A stretch of 64,000 nt of DNA from CAVXXB01 sp963765585 (GTDB lineage Bacteria > Calditrichota > Calditrichia > JAJRVZ01), in contig CAVXXB010000004.1 in the NCBI GenBank assembly GCA_963765585.1, forward strand, positions 1 to 64,000. The letters are read 5' to 3'. How positions within the stretch are numbered: position 1 is the first letter of the stretch; each line of letters opens with the position of its first letter. The position numbers and the translations under genes are program-made. The notes under the pieces were generated by a model. The model was not told where the DNA came from. It did not search any database and worked only from the letters and a program-made list of their open reading frames with translations. Shown one piece after another: positions 28,497-38,032 of this stretch.

Positions 28497-29963
28497 ATGC
28501 GAATTATAACTGCACTCTCTCTTATTTTATTTTTCTATACCTCGGTATTTAGCAGCGATCCGGATTTGAAATACCTGTCGGATCAATATAAAAAACATGC
28601 CTTGGCACCTCAGGATCTGCGGTCAATGAATCATGAACTACTACTACCGCAATTGAATAAGATAGCAGATAAGAATCCGAAAGTAAAACTGACACGGGTC
28701 GGCTCTTCGGTAGAGAATCGTTCCATAAATATGCTCAGTTTTGGCTCAGGCGATACCCGGTTATTATTATGGTCACAAATGCATGGCGACGAACCGACTG
28801 CCACGGCCAGTTTGCTGGCCTTGTTTAATTTTCTGGCTCAAAATGATGATCAGGAATTTGTGCAAAATTTGTATGAAAATCTTTCCATAAATGCCATAGT
28901 CATGTTAAATCCGGATGGGGCAGAACGTTTCCAACGCCGGAATGTACAGGACATTGATATCAACCGGGATGCCCGGTTACTCCAGTCACCCGAGGCGCGA
29001 ACACTGAAAGCCGTTAAAGACTCAATAAATCCGGATTTCGGTTATAATTTGCACAATATGAATGGACGTGAGATGGTAGGCGATTCCCGCAAATTATTGA
29101 ATATAGCCTTTATGGCGCCGCCTTATAATTTTGAAGATGAGGATACGCCCACGCGTATGCGAGCAAAGAAACTGGTCGTCTACATGAAGGAAGTACTTGA
29201 TAATTTTATTGAGGGGCATATATCCATATACAAGGCAGATTATATGCCGCGTGCATTTGGTGATGCCATGCAAAACTGGGGTGTCAGCACAGTGTTAATT
29301 GAATCCGCTTTGCACGACCAGCAAGATCCGGATTATCTTGTACAAATGAATTTCATTGCTTTACTGGCTTCGTTTGACGCCATCGCATCTGAAAAACTGA
29401 ATGAGGTGGATGCCAGAAAATATGATGATATACCAATCGAAGGCAGATCCCTTTTTGATCTGATGATCCGCGATGTTATTATCTATAATGGGGATAGTAT
29501 CCCGCCATTCCGGGGTGATATTGGTATAAATATCCAAACGAGAACAATTAATGATTCCTTAGATGAACGGGGAACTATTAGTGATATCGGCGATTTGTCG
29601 ATCATCACGGGCGGTCGTCATGAAATTGATGGTTCCGGACTGACTGCTATGCCCGGATTAATTGCATTTGATGATTCTCCGGATGTCACAGAATTATATT
29701 TACAAGGTGTCACATCGGTTGCTGGTACTAATGATTCATCTGCCACTGAACCGATGATCCCGCCCGCATCGTTCCCTTTGGATCCATATCGAATATTTAG
29801 TCTCACAAAAAAAAGAGCTAATGATCTAAAGCAAAATGCCGGCTGGATCAAACGTGGAAAAAATGCGGATATCATTATCTTTAAAACAGATGACAGCGGA
29901 ATGTTTAAATCGGAAAATATTAGGTTTGTAATAAAGAATGGTAAAATTGTCTTCAAATATTAA
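28497..29963 (+). CDS. M14-family zinc carboxypeptidase with amidohydrolase-like C-terminal tail
   Basis: ATG 28497 is chosen because it opens directly into a signal peptide (RIITALSLILFFYTSVFS); the longer frame from 28368 is repeat translation. The peptidase domain (~60-320) has SQMHGDEPTA (zinc HxxE), LNPDGAERFQRRN, DINRDA, YNLHNMNGRE (third zinc His) and VLIESALHD (catalytic Glu). From ~345 on, the chain resembles the composite beta domain of amidohydrolases: SGLTAMPGLIAFDD, where metal-binding His residues are missing, then IKRGKNADIIIF and IRFVIKNGKIVFKY. Probably a periplasmic peptidase for cell-wall or dietary peptides; the role of the tail is unknown. Confidence 0.85.
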   Translation: MRIITALSLILFFYTSVFSSDPDLKYLSDQYKKHALAPQDLRSMNHELLLPQLNKIADKNPKVKLTRVGSSVENRSINMLSFGSGDTRLLLWSQMHGDEPTATASLLALFNFLAQNDDQEFVQNLYENLSINAIVMLNPDGAERFQRRNVQDIDINRDARLLQSPEARTLKAVKDSINPDFGYNLHNMNGREMVGDSRKLLNIAFMAPPYNFEDEDTPTRMRAKKLVVYMKEVLDNFIEGHISIYKADYMPRAFGDAMQNWGVSTVLIESALHDQQDPDYLVQMNFIALLASFDAIASEKLNEVDARKYDDIPIEGRSLFDLMIRDVIIYNGDSIPPFRGDIGINIQTRTINDSLDERGTISDIGDLSIITGGRHEIDGSGLTAMPGLIAFDDSPDVTELYLQGVTSVAGTNDSSATEPMIPPASFPLDPYRIFSLTKKRANDLKQNAGWIKRGKNADIIIFKTDDSGMFKSENIRFVIKNGKIVFKY

Positions 29964-30210
29964 CGGGAAAGCGTAATAAACCCACTGGGAATAAGAGGAA
30001 TTGGTTATTGGGGATTAGGAAATTGGAATTGGGAACTGGGAATTAGTTATTGGTTATTAATCTATAGACAGTGGTCAGTAATAGGTGTAAAAAGTAATTA
30101 TAGGTAACCTCATACCAAGTATCAAATAACAAATTCTTAATTCCTCACTGTTTTTCTCAGTGTTCTCTGTGGATTTAATAAGTTGCCGATGAAGGAAAAA
30201 GGAGATTCTG
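29964..30210. repeat. intergenic low-complexity and CACAGAG-class text
   Basis: 30000-30060 is degenerate 7-8-mer text (GGGATTAGGAAATTGGAATT style). 30144-30176 contains CACTGTTTTTCTCAGTGTTC followed by TCTGTGGATTT, half of a CACAGAG palindrome. No gene seen. Confidence 0.6.
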
Positions 30211-30232
30211 ATGAAAACATATTTTTTGTTCG

Positions 30233-31450
30233 ATGATGAGTATGCTTCTAATTATAATGTCAAATAGTTTATTATTGGCCCAGGATGGTGACACAGGGAA
30301 ATTTGAAAAATCTAAGCCTGGTTTTTATGATGAGATTAAGAAATCTATTAGTGATTTTAATAAACCGGTAGCGGAAGATAAATTAAAATTCAGAATGGAT
30401 TATACCGGTAAAGACTTACCAAAATCACTTTCAGAATTCACCTATTATTGGCATACACCACCTCTATCACAGGGAAGGACTGGCTCATGCTGGTGTTTTT
30501 CAACCACATCATTTTTTGAATCGGAAATAAAACGAATTCATGACCGTGAAATCAAACTATCAGAAATGTATACTGTTTACTGGGAATTTGTTGAAAAAGC
30601 CCGGCGGTATGTACGGCAAAGAGGAAATTCATATTTTGCAGAGGGATCGGAAGCCAATGCTGTAACGAGGATATGGAAAAAATATGGCATCGTCCCGGCG
30701 GAATCTTATACCGGCATGTTGGAAAATCAAAAATTTCATGATCATAAAGCGATGACTAAGGAGATGGAAACATATCTAAAAAAGATAAAGGAAATGAATT
30801 TCTGGAACGAATCAGAAATTCTAGCCAATATAAAATCTATTCTCAATTATTATATTGGTGAGCCGCCTCTGACACTCATGATTGACGGCGATGAAATGAC
30901 ACCTCTGGAATATTTACAAAATAAAGTTGAATTAGATCTGAATGATTATGTGGATGTTTTGTCTTTGCTGCAACAGCCCTATCTGGAGAAAGTGGAATAT
31001 CCCGTCATAGATAATTGGTGGAAAAACTCTGATTACTATAATGTGAAATTGGATGTATTTATGTCCGTATTAAAAAAAGCAATTCGTGACGGGTATACCA
31101 TGTCAATCGGTGGCGATACCTCAGAACCGGGATATAATTCAAATGCGGAAGTTGCGATGGTACCCACTTTTGATATTCCCGCAAATTATATTGATGAATA
31201 CGCCCGGCAAATGCGATTCAGCAATAAAACCACCACGGATGACCATGGTATTCATTTAATTGGCTACCTTGAGAAAGATGGAAAGGAATGGTTTGTCATT
31301 AAAGATTCAGGCGCAGGTGGTTTTGATGGCCCTAATAAAGGATATCGCTTTTTTCATGAGGATTATGTGAAATTAAAAATGATGGATTTTATGGTACACA
31401 AGGATGTATTGGGGGAAATGATAAAGGAATTTAAAAACGATTCTAAATAA
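30233..31450 (+). CDS. C1-family cysteine peptidase (bleomycin hydrolase/aminopeptidase C-like)
   Basis: Papain-fold peptidase of the PepC/bleomycin-hydrolase-like group with a signal peptide. Active-site motifs are LSQGRTGSCWCFSTTSF (oxyanion Gln and catalytic Cys) and DDHGIHLIGY (catalytic His). The usual Asn of NSWG is Asp (FVIKDSGAGG), a variant I believe occurs in this subfamily. Start is uncertain: AAAGGAGATTCTG precedes an ATG at 30211 whose frame breaks in a T-run. If one T is wrong, the signal peptide begins there; otherwise ATG 30233 is used. Typical end LKMMDFMVHKDV. Exported peptidase, probably periplasmic. Confidence 0.85.
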   Translation: MMSMLLIIMSNSLLLAQDGDTGKFEKSKPGFYDEIKKSISDFNKPVAEDKLKFRMDYTGKDLPKSLSEFTYYWHTPPLSQGRTGSCWCFSTTSFFESEIKRIHDREIKLSEMYTVYWEFVEKARRYVRQRGNSYFAEGSEANAVTRIWKKYGIVPAESYTGMLENQKFHDHKAMTKEMETYLKKIKEMNFWNESEILANIKSILNYYIGEPPLTLMIDGDEMTPLEYLQNKVELDLNDYVDVLSLLQQPYLEKVEYPVIDNWWKNSDYYNVKLDVFMSVLKKAIRDGYTMSIGGDTSEPGYNSNAEVAMVPTFDIPANYIDEYARQMRFSNKTTTDDHGIHLIGYLEKDGKEWFVIKDSGAGGFDGPNKGYRFFHEDYVKLKMMDFMVHKDVLGEMIKEFKNDSK

Positions 31451-31481
31451 AAAAATAAATGTTTATTGCTTTCGGCTCACG

Positions 31482-31525
31482 GCTATCTGCTGTCAGCCGA
31501 CAGCCGAAGGCCGATAGCAGATAGC
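31482..31525 (+). terminator. hairpin after the C1 peptidase gene
   Basis: GCTATCTGCT (31482-31491) pairs with AGCAGATAGC (31516-31525) around CAGCCGACAGCCGAAGG. It is followed by AAAAA rather than a T run, so it may be an intergenic repeat hairpin rather than a strict terminator. Confidence 0.45.
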
Positions 31526-31565
31526 AAAAATGCAATTAATTACAAAATAGTGCATTAGGAGATCA

Positions 31566-32870
31566 ATGAAAAAAATAGGAATTGTCAGAGAAACAAAAAA
31601 TGAGTGGGAACGCCGCGTACCAATTATACCGGATGATGCAAAATCACTAATAGACGATTTATCTGTAGAGATTATAATTCAGCCTTCGCCACTGCGCATA
31701 TTTGAAGAAGAATTATATAGAAACAACGGGATCACCGTTCAGGAAAGTCTCAATGATTGTGATTTAATATTTGGCATAAAAGAAGTTAAAATCAAAGATC
31801 TGATTCCCGGAAAGGTGTATAGTTATTTTTCACATACCATCAAGGGACAAACCTATAATATGGAAATGCTGCAAAAACTCATCGATCTGAAATGTACCCT
31901 GATCGACTACGAACGCATGGCGAATGAAAAAGGACAGCGTCTGATTTATTTTAGTATTCATGCCGGTCTGGCGGGTATCGTAGAGTCCCTTTGGGCATTT
32001 GGTAAACAACTGGCAATGAAGGGAATCAGAAATCCGTTTGAAAAAATTCAACAAACTTATAAATATAGCGGGCTTGATGAAATTGAATCCGTATTCAAAG
32101 AGGTGGCAAATGAGATTGAACAATCCGGATTACCAGAAGCCATTTCTCCAATGGTGATTGGTATTACCGGTTATGGCAATGTGGCAAAGGGTGTACAACA
32201 ATTGCTGGATATTCTGCCCGTACAGGAGATTTCGCCCGAAGAATTGCTAACCATCGGCAATAATTCTGCCGCAAATAATATTATTTACAAAGTTATATTT
32301 AAAGAACAGGATATGGTCGAACCGGTTGATGCAAATTCCAAATTTGAATTGCAGGATTATTATAACAACCCGGAGAAATACAAATCCGTTTTTGATCAGT
32401 ATTTACCCCATATGACAATTTTGATGAATGCATCATTCTGGGATACAAAATATCCCCGGCATGTGCCCAATGAGTCACTTAAAAAATTATATATATCGGA
32501 TGACAAACCGAAATTGCATGTTATTGGAGACATCAGTTGTGATATTGATGGTGGTGTTCAATGTACTGTAAAGGCAACAGATCCAGGTGACCCGGTCTTT
32601 ACATATGACCCGAAATTTGACTCTGTCAGCGACGGTTTTGCTGAAAATGGAATTGTCGTTATGTCCGTCGACAATTTACCAAGTGAATTACCAAAGGATG
32701 CATCGACATATTTTAGCAGTATCCTTAAGACACTTATACCTGGTATGATTAGCGCGGATTTTTCTAACACTTTCGATGATTTGAACCTCCCATATGAAAT
32801 AAAAAATGCAATTATTGTATATAATGGGGAGTTGGTACCACAATATCAGTATTTGAAGAAATATCTTTAA
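31566..32870 (+). CDS. lysine-ketoglutarate reductase/alanine dehydrogenase-type oxidoreductase
   Basis: Member of the AlaDH/PNT superfamily most like the lysine-ketoglutarate reductase half of eukaryotic AASS; it would form saccharopine from lysine and 2-oxoglutarate. N-terminus KKIGIVRETKNEWERRVP is the AlaDH/PNT N-terminal signature. SHTIKGQTYNMEML and DYERMANEKGQRL follow, then the dinucleotide loop GITGYGNVAKGVQ (~200) and GDISCDIDGGVQCT. No saccharopine dehydrogenase domain is attached or adjacent. AGGAGATCA sits just before ATG 31566. The exact substrate cannot be settled from sequence alone. Confidence 0.75.
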   Translation: MKKIGIVRETKNEWERRVPIIPDDAKSLIDDLSVEIIIQPSPLRIFEEELYRNNGITVQESLNDCDLIFGIKEVKIKDLIPGKVYSYFSHTIKGQTYNMEMLQKLIDLKCTLIDYERMANEKGQRLIYFSIHAGLAGIVESLWAFGKQLAMKGIRNPFEKIQQTYKYSGLDEIESVFKEVANEIEQSGLPEAISPMVIGITGYGNVAKGVQQLLDILPVQEISPEELLTIGNNSAANNIIYKVIFKEQDMVEPVDANSKFELQDYYNNPEKYKSVFDQYLPHMTILMNASFWDTKYPRHVPNESLKKLYISDDKPKLHVIGDISCDIDGGVQCTVKATDPGDPVFTYDPKFDSVSDGFAENGIVVMSVDNLPSELPKDASTYFSSILKTLIPGMISADFSNTFDDLNLPYEIKNAIIVYNGELVPQYQYLKKYL

Positions 32871-32979
32871 TACCGAAGTGCGTTTATTAAAGAAACTAAC
32901 GGAGGTTTGGATTATATTAATCTAAATTCTATAATCTGATATGAATCTTCAATATTAGTATAGTCAGGAGTTAAATAAT

Positions 32980-34248
32980 ATGACTGGCAACAAAAACAAT
33001 GGCACTATTGTTGAAAACCCAATGCATGTTACTGAGGCGGATATCGTTGTTGGAATTCCCTCATACAACGAAGCTGATAATATCGCAAATCCAACGGATA
33101 TCGCCAGCAGGGGGTTGTCAGAGGTGTTCCCGGATAAAAAAGCGGTTATCATCAATGTGGATAATCACTCAACCGACGGTACAAAAGAAGCCTTTTTAAA
33201 TACGCCTACCAAGGTGTCCAAAATTTATATTTCAACACCAGCCGGCGTAAAAGGGAAGGGCAACAATTTTCGTAATTTGTTTGAAGCCGTGGTTGAACTT
33301 AATGCCAAAGCAGTCGTCGTTGTAGATGCAGACTTAAAAAGTATTACGCCCAATTGGATAAGATATTTAGGTGAACCATTGTTGGGCCGGTTTGATTATG
33401 TCGCACCGATCTATGCCCGTCATAAATATGACGGATCGATTACCAATCATATTGCGTATCCAATGCTCCGTTCATTATTTGGTCTGAGAGTTCGTCAACC
33501 TATTGGCGGGGATTTCGGGTTTTCAGGGACATTGGCACGTGCTTTTTTATCGGAAAAACTCTGGAATGACAAGATCGCAAACTTTGGAATTGATATCTGG
33601 ATGACGACTATTGCTATTGCCCGGCGATTCAATATTTGTCAGGCATTCCTGGGCACACCAAAAGTTCATAACCCAAAAGATCCCGGAAAAGATCTTGGCC
33701 CCATGTTCACCCAGGTTGTATCAACATTGTTTGATTTGATGATTGATTTTGAATTCCTCTGGAAAGATACCTATGAATCAAGGCCAAGTAATATCTATGG
33801 ATTTGGGCTTGGAATTGAAGAAAAACCACCCGCTGTTGCGGTAAATACGGATGTTCTTTTTGAAAATTTTAATAAAGGATTTGACCAATATAGCAAAACC
33901 TGGGAAAAGATTTTTCCGGTTCCCGAATTCCTGGATATTAAAAAATTAAAAAGCATACCTGATAAGAAATTGTTCTATTACCGAAGTGATTTATGGGCAC
34001 GAATTCTGGCCAATTTTGCGGTCGCTTATCGTGATGCGGAAATCGACCGGGAAGAAGTTATTGAATCAATGATCCCATTTTATCATTCGCGGGTATTGTC
34101 GTTTGCCAACCGGACTGAAACCGCCGGTGTAAAAGAAGCCGAAGAGTACCTGGAAAATATTAACCGGGTATTTGAGAATGAAAAGTACTACCTGATCAGC
34201 CGCTGGAACGCCAGCCGGAAAAGATTAGGTTCGAAATTATTTGGGTAG
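32980..34248 (+). CDS. GT81-like glycosyltransferase (glucosylglycerate synthase type)
   Basis: GT-A glycosyltransferase, cytosolic. VVGIPSYNEADNI (nucleotide-binding N-terminus), NVDNHSTDGT, VKGKGNNFRNLFE, VVVDADLKSITPNWI (metal-binding DxD-like motif) and QPIGGDFGFSG (~165) match glucosylglycerate/mannosylglycerate synthases of GT81. These transfer glucose or mannose to (3-phospho)glycerate to make compatible solutes. Length 422 is normal. ATG 32980 follows a purine-rich CAGGAG. No adjacent phosphatase is seen, which fits a one-step synthase better than a GPGS/GPGP pair; that is inference. Confidence 0.8.
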   Translation: MTGNKNNGTIVENPMHVTEADIVVGIPSYNEADNIANPTDIASRGLSEVFPDKKAVIINVDNHSTDGTKEAFLNTPTKVSKIYISTPAGVKGKGNNFRNLFEAVVELNAKAVVVVDADLKSITPNWIRYLGEPLLGRFDYVAPIYARHKYDGSITNHIAYPMLRSLFGLRVRQPIGGDFGFSGTLARAFLSEKLWNDKIANFGIDIWMTTIAIARRFNICQAFLGTPKVHNPKDPGKDLGPMFTQVVSTLFDLMIDFEFLWKDTYESRPSNIYGFGLGIEEKPPAVAVNTDVLFENFNKGFDQYSKTWEKIFPVPEFLDIKKLKSIPDKKLFYYRSDLWARILANFAVAYRDAEIDREEVIESMIPFYHSRVLSFANRTETAGVKEAEEYLENINRVFENEKYYLISRWNASRKRLGSKLFG

Positions 34249-34249
34249 A

Positions 34250-34966
34250 TCATGGATTGCTCGGACGGATATCGATCTCACTCACCATCGCTCTTTGAGG
34301 CAGTTGAATCATATGTATGATGCTGTCGGCCACATCCTCCGGACGTAAAATTCTGTCCTTCTTCGGATCAAACGTATCGTGATGATCATCAAAGAAATTG
34401 GTTGCAACTGATCCCGGGCAAATCACAAGCACGCGTACCCCGTTTTTTCTTTCCTCCAGCATCAGACACCGGCTAAATCCGACTACCGCATGCTTGGTTG
34501 CCGCGTAACCACCGCCATTGATAAATGCATTTTTCCCGGCAAGGGAAGCAACATTTACCACCACAGATTCTCCGGCTTTTCTGAGATGAGGCAATGATTC
34601 TCTCGTAGCGATGAACAGTCCCCGCACATTAAGATTAAACATCTCATCCCAATCCGCTGTTGTAAAATCGGCGATATTATGAAAATAACCAAAACCGGCA
34701 TTATTGATCAGGATGTCAATTCGGCCAAATTTATCCGCTGTTTGTGATACAAATGAAATGATCTGATCTTCATCACTCATATCTCCTGTAAAAGTGAATA
34801 CCTGACCACCCAATTCTTCCACAGATTTTGCAGTCTCAGCAAGTAGATCTTTGCTACGCGCTGAGATGGCCAGCCGTGCACCATTTTTTGCAAGAGCAAG
34901 GGCGGTTGCTTTTCCAATTCCTTTACTGGCACCCGTGATGACTACGACTTTATTTTTAATAACCAT
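34250..34966 (-). CDS. SDR-family oxidoreductase
   Basis: Classical short-chain dehydrogenase, NAD(P)-dependent. VVITGASKGIGKATA is the nucleotide loop, ISARSKD suggests NADP preference, INNAGFG (~85), VNVASLAG (catalytic Ser), YAATKHAVVGFSR (Tyr/Lys) and CPGSVATNF follow. ATG 34966 is preferred over the upstream TTG because GGAGAA stands seven bases before it. Its stop is one base from the convergent GT81 gene's stop. The substrate cannot be told. Confidence 0.88.
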   Translation of the reverse strand: MVIKNKVVVITGASKGIGKATALALAKNGARLAISARSKDLLAETAKSVEELGGQVFTFTGDMSDEDQIISFVSQTADKFGRIDILINNAGFGYFHNIADFTTADWDEMFNLNVRGLFIATRESLPHLRKAGESVVVNVASLAGKNAFINGGGYAATKHAVVGFSRCLMLEERKNGVRVLVICPGSVATNFFDDHHDTFDPKKDRILRPEDVADSIIHMIQLPQRAMVSEIDIRPSNP

Positions 34967-35045
34967 ATAATTCTCCAATGTTTTTCTGGTAAAAAGGAAA
35001 AACTAAAGGAAATGGGATCTTACGCTCCTTTTTCGCCTTTGCCTT

Positions 35046-36032
35046 TTATCCTATTTTCCTACAGTAGTAATTCCTTACCCAGCGGTGCTTTTTTAGTTGC
35101 TCCATTAATTCTTCTGATAGCGGCCCTTTATCCACATTTTGTACATTTTCAAGCAAATTTTTCTCTCTGCGCATACCGGGAATTACCGTCGTTACCTCAT
35201 CAAAAGAGATCAGATAACGCAACGCGGCTTCAGCAATTGTTTTGTTCTCTTGCTGTGCATCTTCCCAGATCGAATTGACCCGGTTAAATACTTCTGTCTT
35301 CCGGTCTCCGCGGAAATAATTATTTCGCCAGTCCCGTGGTGGAAACTCTGTTTCAGGGGTAATACTACCGGTTAATCCGCCCTCATCAAACGGTACTCTG
35401 GCTATGACAGATATACTGTTCTCAGCACAAAACGGTAAGAGTTGATCAGCTGGTGACTGGTCAAAGATATTAAAAATGACCTGATATGAATCAATATATC
35501 CTGTTTTTCCGGTTTCAATTCCGTTTTCCGGTTGATGGTCATTAATCGATATTCCAAAGAACCGAACTTTTCCATCTTTTTTTAATTGTTCAATGGCTTC
35601 TTTCCATTCATCCTGATCGGCCCATGCATCGTTCCACACGTGAAATTGTTGCAGGTCTAAATAATCACGTTTTAGATTTCTCAAACTGCGCTCTGTGGAC
35701 TGTATTATATGATCCTTGGGAAATGATTCCTGTAACGATGAAGATTCATGAGCCGGCCATTCAAACTTTTTTGAGGGAATTTTAGATGTAATAAATAATT
35801 CCTTACCGGACTCCTTTTCAACCTCTCCGATTAATCGTTCGCTATGTCCATTTCCATAGACAAGCGCTGAATCGAAAAGATTTACGCCTTTTTCAATTGC
35901 GCTATGCAAAGATTTTTTGGATTCCTGATCATCGGCTCCGATCCACATGGTTTTACCAATACCCCAGGCACCATACCCTAATAAAGAGACCTGCTCATCT
36001 GAGCGGCCAAATTTTTTATACTGCATTTTCAC
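35046..36032 (-). CDS. aldo/keto reductase
   Basis: TIM-barrel NAD(P)H oxidoreductase. Catalytic tetrad residues are visible in FDSALVYGNGHSE (Asp and Tyr), FITSKIP (Lys) and LQQFHVWN (His). FFGISINDH, YQVIFNIFDQSPADQLLPF and VIPGMRREKNLLENV are typical of the AKR group that includes general stress/aldehyde reductases. Full length (328). Transcribed divergently from the TPR gene and upstream of the SDR gene, 67 bases apart, but separate regulation cannot be excluded. Confidence 0.9.
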   Translation of the reverse strand: MKMQYKKFGRSDEQVSLLGYGAWGIGKTMWIGADDQESKKSLHSAIEKGVNLFDSALVYGNGHSERLIGEVEKESGKELFITSKIPSKKFEWPAHESSSLQESFPKDHIIQSTERSLRNLKRDYLDLQQFHVWNDAWADQDEWKEAIEQLKKDGKVRFFGISINDHQPENGIETGKTGYIDSYQVIFNIFDQSPADQLLPFCAENSISVIARVPFDEGGLTGSITPETEFPPRDWRNNYFRGDRKTEVFNRVNSIWEDAQQENKTIAEAALRYLISFDEVTTVIPGMRREKNLLENVQNVDKGPLSEELMEQLKKHRWVRNYYCRKIG

Positions 36033-36513
36033 TCCGAATATTATTAGTTAAAATTATAATTGTGATATTCTGTTTTGCAGGTAAAGTAAAAAGGAAAAAG
36101 GAAAAAGTAAAAAGAAAAGATGGGAACTGAAGTAAAAAGCGCTTAAAACAGGCTACAGGATACAGGATTCAGGCACCAGGCCTGTCATTCCGCAGGAATC
36201 CTCCCGGTGTGTAAGTGAGAGACAAAAGTAAATGTCAATATGTACCCGCACTGCGGGAAGATCTCTTCGAGATGCACAAGAAGTAATTAGTAGATAGTTG
36301 TCTTTATCCAATATCCCAAACATTTCATAGGCTAAAAGGTCCTTTAAGGATGACAATATTAACCTGTATCCTGTATCTTGAATCCTGGGACCTGTATCCA
36401 GCATCCAGCAACCAGTATCCAGAACCCAGCATCTATAATCCTCTCCTGAAATTTTTACTGAATAATTTAGATCTTATTTGAGTTATATCTTCAAAACTCA
36501 GTAAATTGATGAT
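36033..36513. repeat. intergenic octamer repeats in inverted arrangement
   Basis: GGAAAAAGGAAAAAGTAAAAA text near 36090 is followed by CAGGCTACAGGATACAGG at ~36151 and, near 36361-36435, its inverted relatives CCTGTATCCTGTATC and CCAGCATCCAGCAACC. They enclose ~190 bases with a GTCATTCCGCAGGAATCC segment. No gene is recognised. Confidence 0.6.
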
Positions 36514-38011
36514 ATGAAAAAACTTATTATTCTGATTATTTACCTATTGTCTATTTCCGTTTCATACGGCGCGATAAACGATAGCCTGCATGTTCTCGCA
36601 TTACAAGGTATAGATTGTGCCAGTAGCTTGCAATTTACAAAGGCCGTCGAGACCTTTGACCGAATGATTGCGCTGGATCCGGATAATCCACAGGCACATT
36701 TTCTCAAATCTGCTACCTATTTCTGGATGTACTCTTCGGATATGCACAATGAAAAATTGGGTGAGGAATTTAAAGATTTGTCCTATAAAGCGGTTGAAGT
36801 GGCTGAGGCAAAACTCGAGATAAATGAATATGATATAGATGCACTTTTTTACCTCGGGGGTGCGTACGGCAGCCTGGGCCGCTACTATGGTATGAAAAAA
36901 AGACTACTTAAATGCCTATTGGTATGGAAAGAAAGGTGTTAATATTCTTGAGGATGTTGTCGAACTGGATTCGACATACTATGATGCATATCTTGGTTTG
37001 GGAATCTATCATTATCTTGCAGATGTTTTACCACGATTCGTAAAGGTGTTGTCGTTTGTGCTTGGCATTGATGGGGATCGTGAAGCAGGTATCAGGGAGT
37101 TAAAATTAGCTGCGCAAAAAGGCAGGTACACAAAATCTGAGGCGATGTTCTTTTTGGGTGCCATCTATGTCTACAGAGAGAGAGAGTATGCTAAGGCAAT
37201 GAACATTTGGGATGATTTATTGAAGAAATATCCCGGAAATCCGGGTGTGCTCATCCATGTTGGCGCAACCTACTCTCGCATGGGGCAGTGTGATAGAGCG
37301 ATAGAAATTTATGAAAAGGTATTAGAGCAGATAAATGAAGACATGCTGACTCCGGTATCAAGCATTCATTACCAGATGGGTCAGGTGTATTTTAAGAGGA
37401 ACGAATTCGACAAATCGATCAACTCATTTCTAAGATCGATAGAAACTGACACTTTATATTCAGGTAACAGACGTTGGACATATGCCTGGTCACACTATTG
37501 GCTTGGGCAGGCGTACACAGTTACAGGCGATACGATCAATGCAAAAAGGTTCTACTCAAAAATTGAGGAAAAAGATAATGAGCGGGCCTATGATCGTGCA
37601 CAAGATCGTCTGGAAAATCCGCTTAGTGAAATCGATGTCCAAATGCAGATCATAGAAAACAAAATTGACTGCTCAGATTTTGAAGCTGCACTTTCCCAAC
37701 TGGAGCAATTAAAGAGTCCCAAATATAATCTGACGCCTGAGAAGTTGAATGAAATTGCCTACCAACAGGGACAGATTATGTTTTTCCAGGGAAAGTATAA
37801 TCACGCTATCCAACAATTTAACCAATTGATTGAGAATGAATCCACGGAGGAGAAATGGTATTGGTACTGGAGTTATTATTATCGTGGGAAAAGTTATCTC
37901 AAACTGGGAATGGTTGAGCGTGCATTGGATGACTTTGAAATGGCATCAGATTCAGACAGCGGTAACCTTACTGACCGGATTAAGAAAGAATATATGTTAT
38001 TAGGCAAATAA
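36514..38011 (+). CDS. exported TPR-repeat protein, one frameshift
   Basis: A signal peptide (KKLIILIIYLLSISVSYG) is followed by tetratricopeptide repeats: FTKAVETFDRMIALDPDNPQA, YLGGAYGSLGRYYG, then after a one-base shift at ~36905 (beside an A7 run) YLNAYWYGKKGVNI, AMFFLGAIYVYREREYAKAM, LIHVGATYSRMGQCDRAIEI, YQMGQVYFKRNEFDKSINSF and YYRGKSYLKLGMVERALDDF. Together about 498 residues. Periplasmic scaffold of unknown partner. Its 3' end converges on the MscS gene. Confidence 0.85.
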
Positions 38012-38032
38012 AACCTGTTGCTGATCCCCTTT

